A DNA stretch of 37,348 bases from Motiliproteus sp963974645 (GTDB lineage: Bacteria > Pseudomonadota > Gammaproteobacteria > Pseudomonadales > Balneatricaceae): positions 1-37,348 of the forward strand of contig CAXBEA010000028.1 in NCBI GenBank assembly GCA_963974645.1. Reading direction: 5' to 3'. How positions within the stretch are numbered: the stretch's first letter is position 1; every line of letters begins with the position of its first letter. Both the position numbers and the translations under genes were made by a program. The notes under the pieces are model-generated. The model did not search any database. It was not told where the DNA came from and saw only the letters and a list, made by a program, of their open reading frames with translations. Below, piece after piece: positions 14,553 to 23,162 of this stretch.

Positions 14553-15944
14553 ATGCTTAATCCAAGAGATGTGAAAACCATCGCTGACGCCAAGCAGATC
14601 GTTGAAGAGCGTGGCCTGACCCATATCAAGGTCGGTCTGTTCGACAATGACGGCATCATGCGCGGCAAGTATATCGACAAAGGAAAGTTCCTCTCATCGC
14701 TGGAGAACGGCTTTGCCTTCTGTGATGTGGTGCTGGGCTGGGACTCGCAGGATAAGCTGTACGAGAATGTCGGTGTCAAGTTTACCGGCTGGCATACCGG
14801 CTATCCCGACGCTCAGGTCAAGGTGATTCCGGAGAGTTGTCGCGATATTCCGTTCGAGCCGGGCATGCTGCTGTTCCTCTGCGATTTTGAAGGCGAGGCG
14901 GCCAAAGTCGGTCCGCGTAGCCTGCTGACGCGGGTGCTGCAAAAAGCCGATGACATGGGCTTCGACGTATTCTCCGCGTTCGAGTATGAGTTTTTTATGT
15001 TCAACGAGACGCCGAAATCGATTCGGGACAAGGGTTATCGCAACCTGGAGTGGATCACCCCGGGCGCCTTTGGTTATTCGATGTTGCGCAGTTCGGTTCA
15101 TGGAGATCTGTATAAAGAACTGCTGGAGCTGAGCGAACAGATGGATTTTCCGATTGAGGGTCTGCATACCGAAACCGGTCCGGGCGTGCTCGAAGCGGCA
15201 CTGTCGGTGTGTGGTGCTCAGGAGGCTGCCGATAAAGCGGCGTTGTTCAAAACTTTTACCAAGGTCTGGGCCCAGCGCAGGGATATGATGGCGACCTTTA
15301 TGGCCAAGTGGTCGAATGATTGTCCGGGCCAGTCTGGCCATATCCATATCTCGCTGCGTCATAAGGACGGCTCTAATTCGGGGTCTGGCTCGGCCTTTTA
15401 CGACCCCGAGCAACCGATGAGCATGAGCAAGCAGCAACGTCATTTTCTGGCAGGACAACAGAAATTTATGCCGGAGATGCTGGTTATGATGGCGCAGACG
15501 GTCAATGCCTATTCGCGCCTGATCCCCGGTTACTGGGCCCCGACCGATGCCACCTGGGGTTGTGAGAATAGGACTACCGCGCTGCGGGTCATCCCCGGCT
15601 CCGACAAGTCCCAACGGGTCGAATTTCGACTCGGCTCGGCCGATGCTAACCCTTATATTGCGCTGGCCGCTACGCTGGGTGCTGGCTTGTACGGTATCGA
15701 ACACGAATTGGAGCCCACCGAAATGGTGGTCGGTAACGCCTACGAGCAAGAGCATCCGGCGGAGTTGGCGCTGCCGAAAAATATCACTGATGCAGCCCAG
15801 GCGCTGCGTGACTCGGCCGTGGCCCGAGAGCTGTTTGGCGATGAGTTTGTCGAGCACTACGCCGCCAGCCGCGAGTGGGAAGGACGGGAGTTCAACAAGC
15901 ATATTACCGACTGGGAACTCAAACGTTACTTCGAAATCATCTAA
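14553..15944 (+). CDS. Glutamine-synthetase-like gamma-glutamyl amine ligase
   Basis: ATP-dependent ligase of the PuuA/GlnT/IpuC group, expected to join glutamate through its gamma-carboxyl to the amino group of a small amine. The 463-residue protein has the glutamine synthetase active site: E144 and E146 in FEYEFF, E207 in HTETGPG, E214 in GVLEAAL, H263/H265 in SGHIHISL, NRTTALRV near 340 and RVEFRLGSADANPY near 355. The N-terminal domain (LFDNDGIMRGKYI) is of the amine-ligase type. GAGAGGAAAAAA precedes ATG at 14553. It opens an operon with aldehyde dehydrogenase, iron alcohol dehydrogenase and a class I amidotransferase. Without a flavin oxidase (PuuB) beside it, putrescine is a less likely substrate than an amino alcohol. 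Which amine is used is inference. Confidence 0.85.
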   Translation: MLNPRDVKTIADAKQIVEERGLTHIKVGLFDNDGIMRGKYIDKGKFLSSLENGFAFCDVVLGWDSQDKLYENVGVKFTGWHTGYPDAQVKVIPESCRDIPFEPGMLLFLCDFEGEAAKVGPRSLLTRVLQKADDMGFDVFSAFEYEFFMFNETPKSIRDKGYRNLEWITPGAFGYSMLRSSVHGDLYKELLELSEQMDFPIEGLHTETGPGVLEAALSVCGAQEAADKAALFKTFTKVWAQRRDMMATFMAKWSNDCPGQSGHIHISLRHKDGSNSGSGSAFYDPEQPMSMSKQQRHFLAGQQKFMPEMLVMMAQTVNAYSRLIPGYWAPTDATWGCENRTTALRVIPGSDKSQRVEFRLGSADANPYIALAATLGAGLYGIEHELEPTEMVVGNAYEQEHPAELALPKNITDAAQALRDSAVARELFGDEFVEHYAASREWEGREFNKHITDWELKRYFEII

Positions 15945-16070
15945 GCCGGCTGATCAGATGCGGCTGGCCTGACAATGATTGTGTAGTGCCGCGGCTGTTG
16001 GCTGCAGCTCTTTTCTGCAGTACTGCAGACCCTATTTTGTGTCCTTTATTTTGACAGAAGAGATTCAATT

Positions 16071-17468
16071 ATGACTTCAATGCAACAGACGCTGTCACCC
16101 GTCGATGGCACCATCTACGTCGAGCGACCTTATGCGACCCCAGCATTAATCGATGCGGCTCAGGCAAGGGCTGTGACGGCGCAAGCGGCGTGGAAGCGAC
16201 AGCCCTTGGCCGAGCGCCAGGCGATCTGTCGCAAGGCGGTTGAAGCCTTCGCCGGCAACCGCGACCAGATTGCCCAAGAGCTGTGTTGGCAGATGGGCCG
16301 GCCGATTCGGTACGCGGCAGCTGAGGTGAGCGGCGTTGAAGAACGCGCCAACTATATGATCGATGTCGCCGATGAAGCCTTGGCGCCCATCCACATTAAC
16401 GAGAAGGCCGGACTGCGGCGCTACATTCAGCGCGAAGCCCTCGGGGTGGTGTTTGTTGTTGCGCCCTGGAACTACCCTTACCTGACTGCGATTAATTCGG
16501 TGATGCCAGCGATTCTGGCTGGCAACGCGGTGCTGCTTAAGCATTCGGCGCAGACGCCGTTGTGCGCCGAGAGACTGGTCGAGGCGTTTCAAACCGCCGG
16601 GCTACCCGACGGGGTATTTCAGTACTTGCATATGACCCATGCCGAGACCGAGAAACTGATTCAGTCGCCCTCGATCGATTATGTTGCCTTCACCGGCTCG
16701 GTGCAGGGTGGCGCCATGGTCGAGCGTGCCGCAGCCGGTCGCTTTATCGGTGTGGGGCTTGAGCTGGGCGGTAAAGATCCCGCCTATGTGCGTGCCGATG
16801 CCGATGCCGACCTCGACCATGCGGTAGAAACTACCATTGACGGGGCTTTCTTTAACTCCGGGCAGTCGTGTTGTGGTATCGAACGGATCTATGTCGACGA
16901 AGCGCTCTATGACGCCTTCGTGGACAAGGCGGTGGCGCTGGTCAAACAATACAAATTAGGCCGCTCCGACGACCCAAAAACCACGCTGGGTCCGGTGGTG
17001 CGCGCCGCCGCTGCCGACTTCGTTCGTGGTCAGATCGATGAGGCGGTCACGCAGGGCGCGGTCACCCATATCGATCCGAGAGACTTTCCGCTGGATCAAC
17101 CCGGCACCGCGTATCTGGCCCCGCAGCTGCTGACCAATGTCAATCACAGCATGCGGGTAATGACCGAAGAGTCGTTCGGCCCGGTGGTCGGGATCCAAAA
17201 GGTCAGCTCGGATGCCGAGGCGATTGCGCTGATGAATGACAGCGAGTTTGGCCTGACCGCGTCCATTTTTAGTCGCGACATCGACACCGCAATCGCACTG
17301 GGTGATGACGTGCAGAGCGGTACCTTCTTCATCAACCGGTGCGACTACCTGGACCCGGCACTGGCCTGGACCGGGGTCAAAAACTCCGGTCGTGGCTGCA
17401 CCCTGTCGAAACTGGGTTACGAGTCGCTGACCCGGCCTAAATCCTTCCATATCAAGACCGAGCTATAA
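16071..17468 (+). CDS. NAD(P)-dependent aldehyde dehydrogenase of the gamma-glutamylation operon
   Basis: A 465-residue aldehyde dehydrogenase with cofactor-binding APWNYPYLTAIN near residue 131, FTGSVQGG near 207, general base E231 (GLELGGKDPAYV) and catalytic cysteine C267 in NSGQSCCG. It resembles NAD-dependent succinate-semialdehyde and PuuC-like enzymes of short length. In this operon its substrate is probably the gamma-glutamyl aldehyde produced by the alcohol dehydrogenase that follows. It starts 126 bp after the ligase, with AGAAGAG before the ATG, and is separated by only 10 bp from the alcohol dehydrogenase gene. The residue C-terminal to the nucleophile is also cysteine, which occurs in several relatives. 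Confidence 0.88.
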   Translation: MTSMQQTLSPVDGTIYVERPYATPALIDAAQARAVTAQAAWKRQPLAERQAICRKAVEAFAGNRDQIAQELCWQMGRPIRYAAAEVSGVEERANYMIDVADEALAPIHINEKAGLRRYIQREALGVVFVVAPWNYPYLTAINSVMPAILAGNAVLLKHSAQTPLCAERLVEAFQTAGLPDGVFQYLHMTHAETEKLIQSPSIDYVAFTGSVQGGAMVERAAAGRFIGVGLELGGKDPAYVRADADADLDHAVETTIDGAFFNSGQSCCGIERIYVDEALYDAFVDKAVALVKQYKLGRSDDPKTTLGPVVRAAAADFVRGQIDEAVTQGAVTHIDPRDFPLDQPGTAYLAPQLLTNVNHSMRVMTEESFGPVVGIQKVSSDAEAIALMNDSEFGLTASIFSRDIDTAIALGDDVQSGTFFINRCDYLDPALAWTGVKNSGRGCTLSKLGYESLTRPKSFHIKTEL

Positions 17469-17478
17469 GGGGTTTACC

Positions 17479-18642
17479 ATGACCGAACTCACTGCCAACT
17501 GGAACTACCCGAACAGCATGCGTATCGGCGCGGGCCGGATTAAAGAACTGCCGGGGGTCTGTCAGCAACTTGGGATGCGAGCGCCGCTACTGATAACCGA
17601 CCCCGGACTGGCTGCTCTTCCGATGGTCCAGCAGGCCCTGGCGTCTTGCCGCGAGGCGGGCCTGCGGGTAGGGCTGTTTTGCGATATTCAGGGCAATCCT
17701 ACGGGCCAGAATGTGGATCAAGGGGTGGCCTTTTATCGAGCTAATCAGCACGATGGCGTCATCGCCTTCGGTGGTGGCTCGGGCTTGGATGCCGCCAAGG
17801 CGGTAGCGTTGATGGCCGGGCAGGATCGCCCATTATGGGATTTCGAGGATGTCGGCGATAACTGGACCCGAGTCAATGAAGCCGGCGTAGCTGCTATTGT
17901 TGCGGTACCCACCACCGCCGGCACCGGTTCCGAAGTGGGCCGTGCCTCGGTGATTACCGACTCGGCCAACCACATCAAGCGGATCATCTTCCACCCGCTG
18001 ATGTTGCCGTCGGTGGTGATTCTGGACCCTGAACTGACCACCGGTCTGCCCGCGCACATCACCGCCGCCACCGGTATGGACGCGCTGTCCCATAACCTGG
18101 AAGCGCTGTGCTCGCCTTTCTACCATCCAATGGCGGAAGGGATTGCGATCGAAGGGATCCGGCTGGTGAAGAATTACCTGGCACGTGCCGTATCCGATGG
18201 TAACGATATCGAGGCGCGGACGCAGATGTTGGTCGCATCCAGTATGGGTGCCACCGCTTTCCAAAAAGGACTGGGCGGCATGCATGCGATCGCTCATTCG
18301 TTGGGGGCTCTGTACAACGCCCACCATGGTCTGCTGAACGCGATTTTGATGCCCTATATACTCAAAGCCAATCGCAGCGTCATCGAAGAACGGATCGAAC
18401 GATTGGCCCGCTATTTGGATCTAACCGACGCCAGTTTTGACGGTTTTATGCGTTGGATACTGGCGCTTCGTGAGCAGTTGGGTATCCCCCATAGCCTGGC
18501 GGCTATCGAAATCGACGACAGCGATGCCGAGCGTGTTGGACGGATGTCATCCGAAGATCCTTCCGCCGGTGGGAATCCGATCCCGTTTGATGCGAAGCAA
18601 TACGCCGACATCTTCAAAGATGTGGTACACGGACGTTTGTAA
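17479..18642 (+). CDS. Iron-containing (group III) alcohol dehydrogenase
   Basis: A 387-residue FucO/AdhE-type dehydrogenase. The NAD-binding GGGSGLDAAK is at 98-107, and VPTTAGTGSEVG near 143 is the family signature. Metal ligands are D201 and H205 (GMDALSHNLEA), H269 (GGMHAIAHSLGA) and H283 (AHHGLLNAI), all intact. AAGGGG lies before ATG at 17479. In a gamma-glutamylation operon it would oxidise the free hydroxyl of a gamma-glutamylated amino alcohol to the aldehyde used by the preceding gene product. This gene is what distinguishes the operon from the classical putrescine pathway, where an FAD oxidase acts at this step. Confidence 0.88.
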   Translation: MTELTANWNYPNSMRIGAGRIKELPGVCQQLGMRAPLLITDPGLAALPMVQQALASCREAGLRVGLFCDIQGNPTGQNVDQGVAFYRANQHDGVIAFGGGSGLDAAKAVALMAGQDRPLWDFEDVGDNWTRVNEAGVAAIVAVPTTAGTGSEVGRASVITDSANHIKRIIFHPLMLPSVVILDPELTTGLPAHITAATGMDALSHNLEALCSPFYHPMAEGIAIEGIRLVKNYLARAVSDGNDIEARTQMLVASSMGATAFQKGLGGMHAIAHSLGALYNAHHGLLNAILMPYILKANRSVIEERIERLARYLDLTDASFDGFMRWILALREQLGIPHSLAAIEIDDSDAERVGRMSSEDPSAGGNPIPFDAKQYADIFKDVVHGRL

Positions 18643-18669
18643 GTCCTGGCTAGAGCAACTAAGGAGAGC

Positions 18670-19389
18670 ATGATGAGAATCGGCATTTTGCAATGCGACG
18701 ACGTGATGGACGAATTGCAACCCGAATTCGGTAATTACCCGGCGATGTTTGAAGCCTTGCTGGGCGAGATCGCACCGGACTGGGAGTACGTGACTTACCG
18801 CGTGATTGATGGCGAATTTCCTGACTCGGTCGATGCGTGTGACGGGTATATCTCCACCGGCAGTCGCTACAGTGTGAACGATGGTTATCCCTGGATCGGT
18901 CAATTGGAAACGTTCGTGTCCGCCCTGGCGCAGGCGGGGAAAAAATATGTCGGCATCTGCTTCGGACATCAGTTGCTGGCCAACGTTATGAAGGGGCGGG
19001 CGGAGCTGTCTGATCGTGGCTGGGGGGTGGGTATGTCCTTCAATCAGATTGATATCAAGAAGTCCTGGATGGAGCCTTACCAAGCATCGCTGGATTTGGT
19101 GGTGAGTCATCAGGACCAGATAACCCATCTGCCACCAGGAGCCGAAGTGCTGGCCAGTAGCCGTTTCTGCCCCTACTACATGCTCCAATATGGGGACCAT
19201 ATGATGAGTGTGCAGGGACACCCGGAGTTTAGTCAGCCTTATTCAAGCGCCTTGATGGCACGGCGTGCCGATCGCATTCCGGCGCCTCGTGGTCGCGAGG
19301 GTCAAGCGTCGTTAGCTGCCAAGGTCGATGACCGTTTGATGATGCGATGGATTATCAATTTTTTTGCCAAGGATGGGGCCTTGGGTTAA
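18670..19389 (+). CDS. Class I glutamine amidotransferase-like hydrolase
   Basis: A 239-residue single-domain class I amidotransferase with a full triad: nucleophile C97 in GICFGHQLL and H184/E186 in GHPEF. Free-standing enzymes of this type hydrolyse gamma-glutamyl amides (PuuD belongs to a related family; IpuF plays the same part in isopropylamine breakdown). Here it would release glutamate and the amino acid product, closing the glutamylation cycle. AAGGAGAG precedes the ATG at 18670; a second ATG follows immediately. It is 27 bp after the dehydrogenase gene and is followed by a strong terminator, so it ends the operon. Confidence 0.85.
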   Translation: MMRIGILQCDDVMDELQPEFGNYPAMFEALLGEIAPDWEYVTYRVIDGEFPDSVDACDGYISTGSRYSVNDGYPWIGQLETFVSALAQAGKKYVGICFGHQLLANVMKGRAELSDRGWGVGMSFNQIDIKKSWMEPYQASLDLVVSHQDQITHLPPGAEVLASSRFCPYYMLQYGDHMMSVQGHPEFSQPYSSALMARRADRIPAPRGREGQASLAAKVDDRLMMRWIINFFAKDGALG

Positions 19390-19429
19390 ACCGCTAAACT
19401 AAATTAAGTCTATTGATTTTACCCTCTTG

Positions 19430-19479
19430 GGCAAGGCCAGTACCGATTTTCCGGAACCTACTGCGCCTTGCCATTTTTT
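19430..19479 (+). terminator. Rho-independent terminator of the gamma-glutamylation operon
   Basis: GGCAAGGCCAGTA pairs with TACTG-C-GCCTTGCC (13 bp, one bulged C), with a loop containing CCG/CGG, followed by ATTTTTT. It is 40 bp after the amidotransferase stop. Confidence 0.88.
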
Positions 19480-20038
19480 ATTTAATTCACTTCTCCAGGT
19501 GCTCATAAGGGCTGGTTCGGATCTGGTGCGTCTGCATACTGAGGGGTTACCATGCAGGCATATAAAAAACGTATATACGCGGCTGTTTAGGCGCTGAAAA
19601 CCACCGTATGACTAATATATACTTGGAAAGAAATTATTCATGGACGATTATGTAAATACCGGTTTACATAATGGCTACAAAATTTCACCAACTTTTTATA
19701 CTGAGTTTACATTGGTTTGTTAGTTTTATAGAACCAAAAACTTACTCCTGACAACGGCAGAGAGTGATAAAAATAAAAAGTTGGGTATCATCATGAGCAA
19801 TTATTACATTTGCCATAAGGCAATAGTTATAAAGTTGACCGATCTGTTTATCTCACCCGATATCAGTGCTAATTTCTTTGCTGGTATGTCATTTAACACG
19901 CATAAACTTTCTGTACGAAAAATCATCATTTCCTGAGTATTTGTTTGTCTAGGTTGTTTAATAGGCAAGGTGATTATTGCTCATCGAAATAGTCTCTCTT
20001 CTATTTATCAACTCTCGTTTTTTAAAAAGGAGATATTT
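19480..20038. other. About 560 bp AT-rich intergenic region upstream of the GlxA-type regulator
   Basis: No gene supported. The stretch is AT-rich with stops in all frames and probably holds the regulator's promoter. Its one striking element is the 26-bp palindrome at 19647-19672. Confidence 0.4.
19647..19672. promoter_or_regulatory. 26-bp palindrome upstream of the GlxA-type regulator
   Basis: ATTATGTAAA and TTTACATAAT are perfect 10-bp arms around TACCGG. Arms of this length with a 6-bp centre fit a dimer-binding operator. It lies about 370 bp upstream of the regulator start at 20039 and about 170 bp after the terminator of the previous operon. Which protein binds is unknown. Confidence 0.55.
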
Positions 20039-21085
20039 ATGAGTGCTAGTGAGTCGTTGCCTTCATCGTATAAGAATAGTCACGAAGACATTACAGGCAT
20101 ATCCATCGCGTTTGTTCTATGCCAGGATTTTGAGTTTCAATGTTTTTCAGGTTTTGTGAATGTATTGGATCAACTAAAAACTGAATATTCAGATACAGAT
20201 CTGAAAGAGATTAGTTGGAGTGTTGTTGGGGAGCGTAATAAACCGATTCGCTCATCTTGCAATATTGATGTGCTTCCTCGAAGCGGCTTTAATCAACCTG
20301 AAAGATATGATTATGTTGTAATCATCGGCGGATTAACACCGTCATCTAAGGTAGTCGGGAGTGACGCCACAAACTTTATTTATATGGCTCATAAACATAA
20401 CGTCCCCTTGGTTGGCATCGCCTCAGGTCGTCATGTGTTGGCAAGCCAGAGCCTTCTTGATGGGCGAAAGTGTGCGGTCGATGCCTTGTGCGAACTAAAA
20501 TTCAGGTCAATATACCCAAAAATTGAAACAGTTTCTTACCAGCCATTTATTGTAGATAACCAGTTGATCACCTGTCCTGGGGCGGGCAGTGTAATGAAGC
20601 TAGCTTCTACCCTGATGTCTCAATATTTTGGGCGTTATTTTAGTCGGGGGCAATGTGGGAGGGAAATCGTAGACGATGGACAGTATCGTTCGGTGTCTGC
20701 AAGCAAGAGAGATGATGCCAGCATAAGCCAGGCGATCGAATATATGGAAAGCAACCTGAACATCCCCATGCCTATCAAAACACTGGCGGACCAGCTAGGC
20801 ATGACTGCATCCCAGCTCGATGGTGTGTTTTCCGCCAAAATGGGCATGACCCCTTCTTCTATGTGGCGAAAGTTGCGTCTGGATCGTGCCTATTGGCTGC
20901 TAACAAATACTCAGCGAAAAATTACAGATATTGCGCTCGAATGCGGATATTACGACAGTGCGCATTTTAACAAGGCGTTTAAATCTTCCTTCTTCGCTCC
21001 ACCAAAGGAGGTTAGAAGAGAAAAATACCTGCTATCAAAATTCAATCAACAGCATCACTCGGCGCATCGGCTATGTTCTGATTAG
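20039..21085 (+). CDS. GlxA-family transcriptional regulator (DJ-1/PfpI-like domain plus AraC DNA-binding domain)
   Basis: A 348-residue regulator. Residues 20-195 form a class I amidotransferase-like (DJ-1/PfpI) sensor domain (ISIAFVLCQDFEFQCFSGFV, YDYVVIIGGL); the usual cysteine elbow is serine (GIASGRHVLA), so it should bind rather than process a ligand. Residues 240-335 carry two AraC helix-turn-helix motifs (MPIKTLADQLGMTASQLDGV and ITDIALECGYYDSAHFNKAF). Relatives control glycine betaine, carnitine, dimethylglycine and arginine catabolism. I place the start at 20039, after AAAAAGGAG; a longer frame 23 codons upstream lacks such a site. Its likely targets are the TRAP transporter and FAD oxidoreductase genes downstream, which is inference from position. 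Confidence 0.85.
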   Translation: MSASESLPSSYKNSHEDITGISIAFVLCQDFEFQCFSGFVNVLDQLKTEYSDTDLKEISWSVVGERNKPIRSSCNIDVLPRSGFNQPERYDYVVIIGGLTPSSKVVGSDATNFIYMAHKHNVPLVGIASGRHVLASQSLLDGRKCAVDALCELKFRSIYPKIETVSYQPFIVDNQLITCPGAGSVMKLASTLMSQYFGRYFSRGQCGREIVDDGQYRSVSASKRDDASISQAIEYMESNLNIPMPIKTLADQLGMTASQLDGVFSAKMGMTPSSMWRKLRLDRAYWLLTNTQRKITDIALECGYYDSAHFNKAFKSSFFAPPKEVRREKYLLSKFNQQHHSAHRLCSD

Positions 21086-21139
21086 CTGTTGATCCTGAAC
21101 TAAATTATAGGAAACCCCAGAAATTGTCGGAGGCTTCTA

Positions 21140-21394
21140 ATGAACCAGGTCGATTTCAACCAACTCGTTATAGCCATCGACTCGCTCAGCCCCGGTCAAC
21201 GACAGCTGTTCCTGGAGCGATTGCAGCATCCCGACGCAATACCTGCAATCATCGAGCATCTGGAGCAGCAGCTTCAGTCTGACCTTAGAAGCCCTAAGTG
21301 CAATCATAATCAAATTCATCGCTGGGGCACTCTCAAAGAGCTACAGCGTTATCGCTACAAAGCTTGTCACAAAACCCCGAGCAGAATTAATTAA
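21140..21394 (+). pseudogene. IS1595-family transposase N-terminal relic
   Basis: The 84-codon frame ends in SPKCNHNQIHRWGTLKELQRYR followed shortly by KACHKT, read as two pieces. This is the N-terminal zinc-ribbon of IS1595/ISXO2-like transposases (CPxC...RHG...LQRYRCKxCxxTF). Two of the four zinc cysteines are altered (Cys to Ser in the first pair, Cys to Tyr in the second), and the catalytic domain is absent. GGAGG precedes ATG at 21140, so a small inactive protein could be made. It supplies the part missing from the relic at 8725-9371, but the two are 12 kb apart. Confidence 0.7.
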
Positions 21395-21491
21395 AAATAA
21401 ATCAACCTACTGATTTCATATCTGATTTTACTATGGTTGAAATGTTTTCAACATTTAGTGCGAGCGTAGCCGGTTCGTTCCCCTTCCTGTT

Positions 21492-21835
21492 ATGTCTTCA
21501 CCTGTCGAATGGACCACGGTGAAAAATGGTTTTTGTATACTGCCCAGATCTAAATTAGAGCCGATGGTACGTTTGAGGCCGGTGGTATAAAAGATCGGGC
21601 AGAGATTACCCTGGGTGATTTGAAAAAAAACAGTAGAGGCTGCAGGTGGCTCAATGGATGATGTTACTCAGATGATAATTTATATTACCAATCCTGAAGG
21701 CTTTCCCATCGTGAATGACGTTATCTTCGTTATATCTAATAACCTTATCCTAGCAGAGCGACGGTTATGGAGGCTGGTCTGGTAGTGATAGGCACTACTA
21801 TCGAAGTGATCGCCTATGCATATATTTCAAAATAA
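21492..21835 (+). pseudogene. Decayed RidA-family (enamine/imine deaminase) gene
   Basis: Joining frames gives a recognisable RidA protein of about 114 residues: MSSPVEWTTVKNGF from ATG at 21492, then FLYTAQI and RADGTFEAGGIKDRAEITLG, then VEAAGGSMDDVTQMIIYITN and PEGFPIVNDV, and finally SRATVMEAGLVVIGTTIEVI with TAA at 21833-21835. The conserved arginine (SRAT) and glutamate (TIEVI) of the RidA active site are both still legible. At least two frameshifts (near 21530 and 21635), an in-frame stop near 21550 and a disrupted patch near 21720-21755 inactivate it. An intact but different RidA gene is at 30879-31226. The relic lies beside an amino-acid oxidoreductase locus, the usual context for imine-hydrolysing RidA proteins. 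Confidence 0.7.
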
Positions 21836-21985
21836 TCAATAAAGTAGAGACAACTTAAGGGGGCGTGTTGTGAGAAAAATTGTAATTTTTTACTGTTTAT
21901 TTGTGTAATTAAATACAATTTAATCTGAAAGGTTTGTTTTACTGTTTTTAAGCGTAAAAATAATCTACCAAGGCTGGAGAATATA

Positions 21986-23014
21986 ATGAAAATAAATAAC
22001 TTCAAACGACGATTGTTGTTAAAGAGCGCAGTTGTGGGTCTCTCTCTTTCGCTATTTAGTGGCGCAATGACGGTTTCTGCCGCGACGACGTTACGTCTAT
22101 CGACACAGGTGCAGCCTAGTTCAGATGGTCATAAATTTGCTCTCGATTTTGCGGAACGGGTCAGTAGCGCTACTGATGGTCGAGTTAAGATTAACGTCTA
22201 CCCGGCGAGCCAACTCGGCGACTGGACCGAAGTGCACGAGCAGTTGATGCAGGGGGCTGTTGATATCGGGCTCCAGTCTCTTTCTACCAAGTTTGACAAG
22301 ACGGTAGCGCTTTCGTGGTTTCCTTATGCCGTTGAGGATTATGCTGGCGCACGCAAAGCGTACTCTAAAAACGGTTATGTATACGAAATCGTCAGTGATG
22401 CTATCGCTAAGCAGGACATCAAACTGTTGAGTGTTTATGGCGCGGGAATGGGTGGTGCAGGGTTTGTTAAGCCCCTGCCACATCCACGTGATCCAAATGC
22501 GAGTCAGAATTCCAAAATTCGTATCTGGCCGGGCGGTACTACGCACCGGGCTCTGATGGACCGTTTTGGTTTTAATACCTCGCCCCTTCCCTGGTCTGAC
22601 CTTTATGTGGCTCAATCCACGGGGGTAGTCGATGGAATGGTTGGCGGTACTGCTACACAGCAACTGGAGGGCTTCAAGGATATTACCAAAATGTGGGTGC
22701 AGTATAACGACCACTACGAGCCCCTGTGGCTGGTGATGAATATGCAGCGTTTCGAAGGCATAGACGAGCAGGATCAAAAAGCGATGTTAGATGTTGCGCA
22801 AAAGATCAGCCTCGAACGTTTCGATGCGGTCCAGGCTGCTGAAGAGAAAAGTTTGCAGACGTTACGTGATGCCGGTGTCGAGGTGGTTATCCTGTCCAAG
22901 GAAGAGCTAGCCAGTTTTTCTGCAATCGCACGTAAGGAAGTATGGCCGAAGATTGAAGGTGAAATTGGTCCTGTCGCAATGGCACGGCTAAAGCAAGAAC
23001 TAGGTCTTCAGTAG
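21986..23014 (+). CDS. TRAP transporter substrate-binding protein (DctP family)
   Basis: A 342-residue periplasmic solute-binding protein. The signal peptide covers residues 1-33; it contains a twin-arginine-like motif (KRRLLLK at 7-13) and ends VSA-A, so Tat export is possible. The mature part has the DctP pattern: LRLSTQVQPSSDGHKFALDF, VYPASQLGDWTEVHEQLMQG near 80, IRIWPGGTTHRALMDRFG near 180 (the conserved Arg that binds the ligand carboxylate lies in this region) and QSTGVVDGMVGG near 215. GGAG precedes ATG at 21986. It is the first gene of a P-Q-M operon, with an intercistronic hairpin behind it. The ligand is unknown; an amino acid or amine-carboxylate is suggested by the adjacent FAD oxidoreductase. 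Confidence 0.88.
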   Translation: MKINNFKRRLLLKSAVVGLSLSLFSGAMTVSAATTLRLSTQVQPSSDGHKFALDFAERVSSATDGRVKINVYPASQLGDWTEVHEQLMQGAVDIGLQSLSTKFDKTVALSWFPYAVEDYAGARKAYSKNGYVYEIVSDAIAKQDIKLLSVYGAGMGGAGFVKPLPHPRDPNASQNSKIRIWPGGTTHRALMDRFGFNTSPLPWSDLYVAQSTGVVDGMVGGTATQQLEGFKDITKMWVQYNDHYEPLWLVMNMQRFEGIDEQDQKAMLDVAQKISLERFDAVQAAEEKSLQTLRDAGVEVVILSKEELASFSAIARKEVWPKIEGEIGPVAMARLKQELGLQ

Positions 23015-23033
23015 AGTCTCATAAAAGAAAGCA

Positions 23034-23068
23034 CCATATGTTTGGGGGCTTGCTCTCCAGGCATATGG
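23034..23068 (+). promoter_or_regulatory. Intercistronic hairpin between dctP and dctQ
   Basis: CCATATG and CATATGG form 7-bp arms, with an inner TGG/CCA pairing, around a G-rich loop. It lacks a T-run, so mRNA 3'-end protection or partial attenuation, giving more binding protein than membrane subunits, is more likely than full termination. Confidence 0.45.
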
Positions 23069-23162
23069 ACGCCCAGTCGATCTAGCAATTAGCGCTGATT
23101 CGCATAGTTCCTATTGGGTTTTATTGCGCGTTGCGAGTTCGTTTCTCTTTGGAGGCTATTTT

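Noticed and set aside
14694..15902. A 402-codon open frame antisense to the glutamine-synthetase-like gene
   Set aside because: It mirrors the codon bias of the real gene on the other strand, has no ribosome binding site and no recognisable product. Similar long antisense frames over mmsA, bauA, bhcC and other genes were dropped for the same reason.
14553..19389. Classical Puu putrescine operon
   Set aside because: No gamma-glutamylputrescine oxidase or putrescine importer is present; an iron alcohol dehydrogenase takes the oxidation step, so an amino alcohol is the better prediction.
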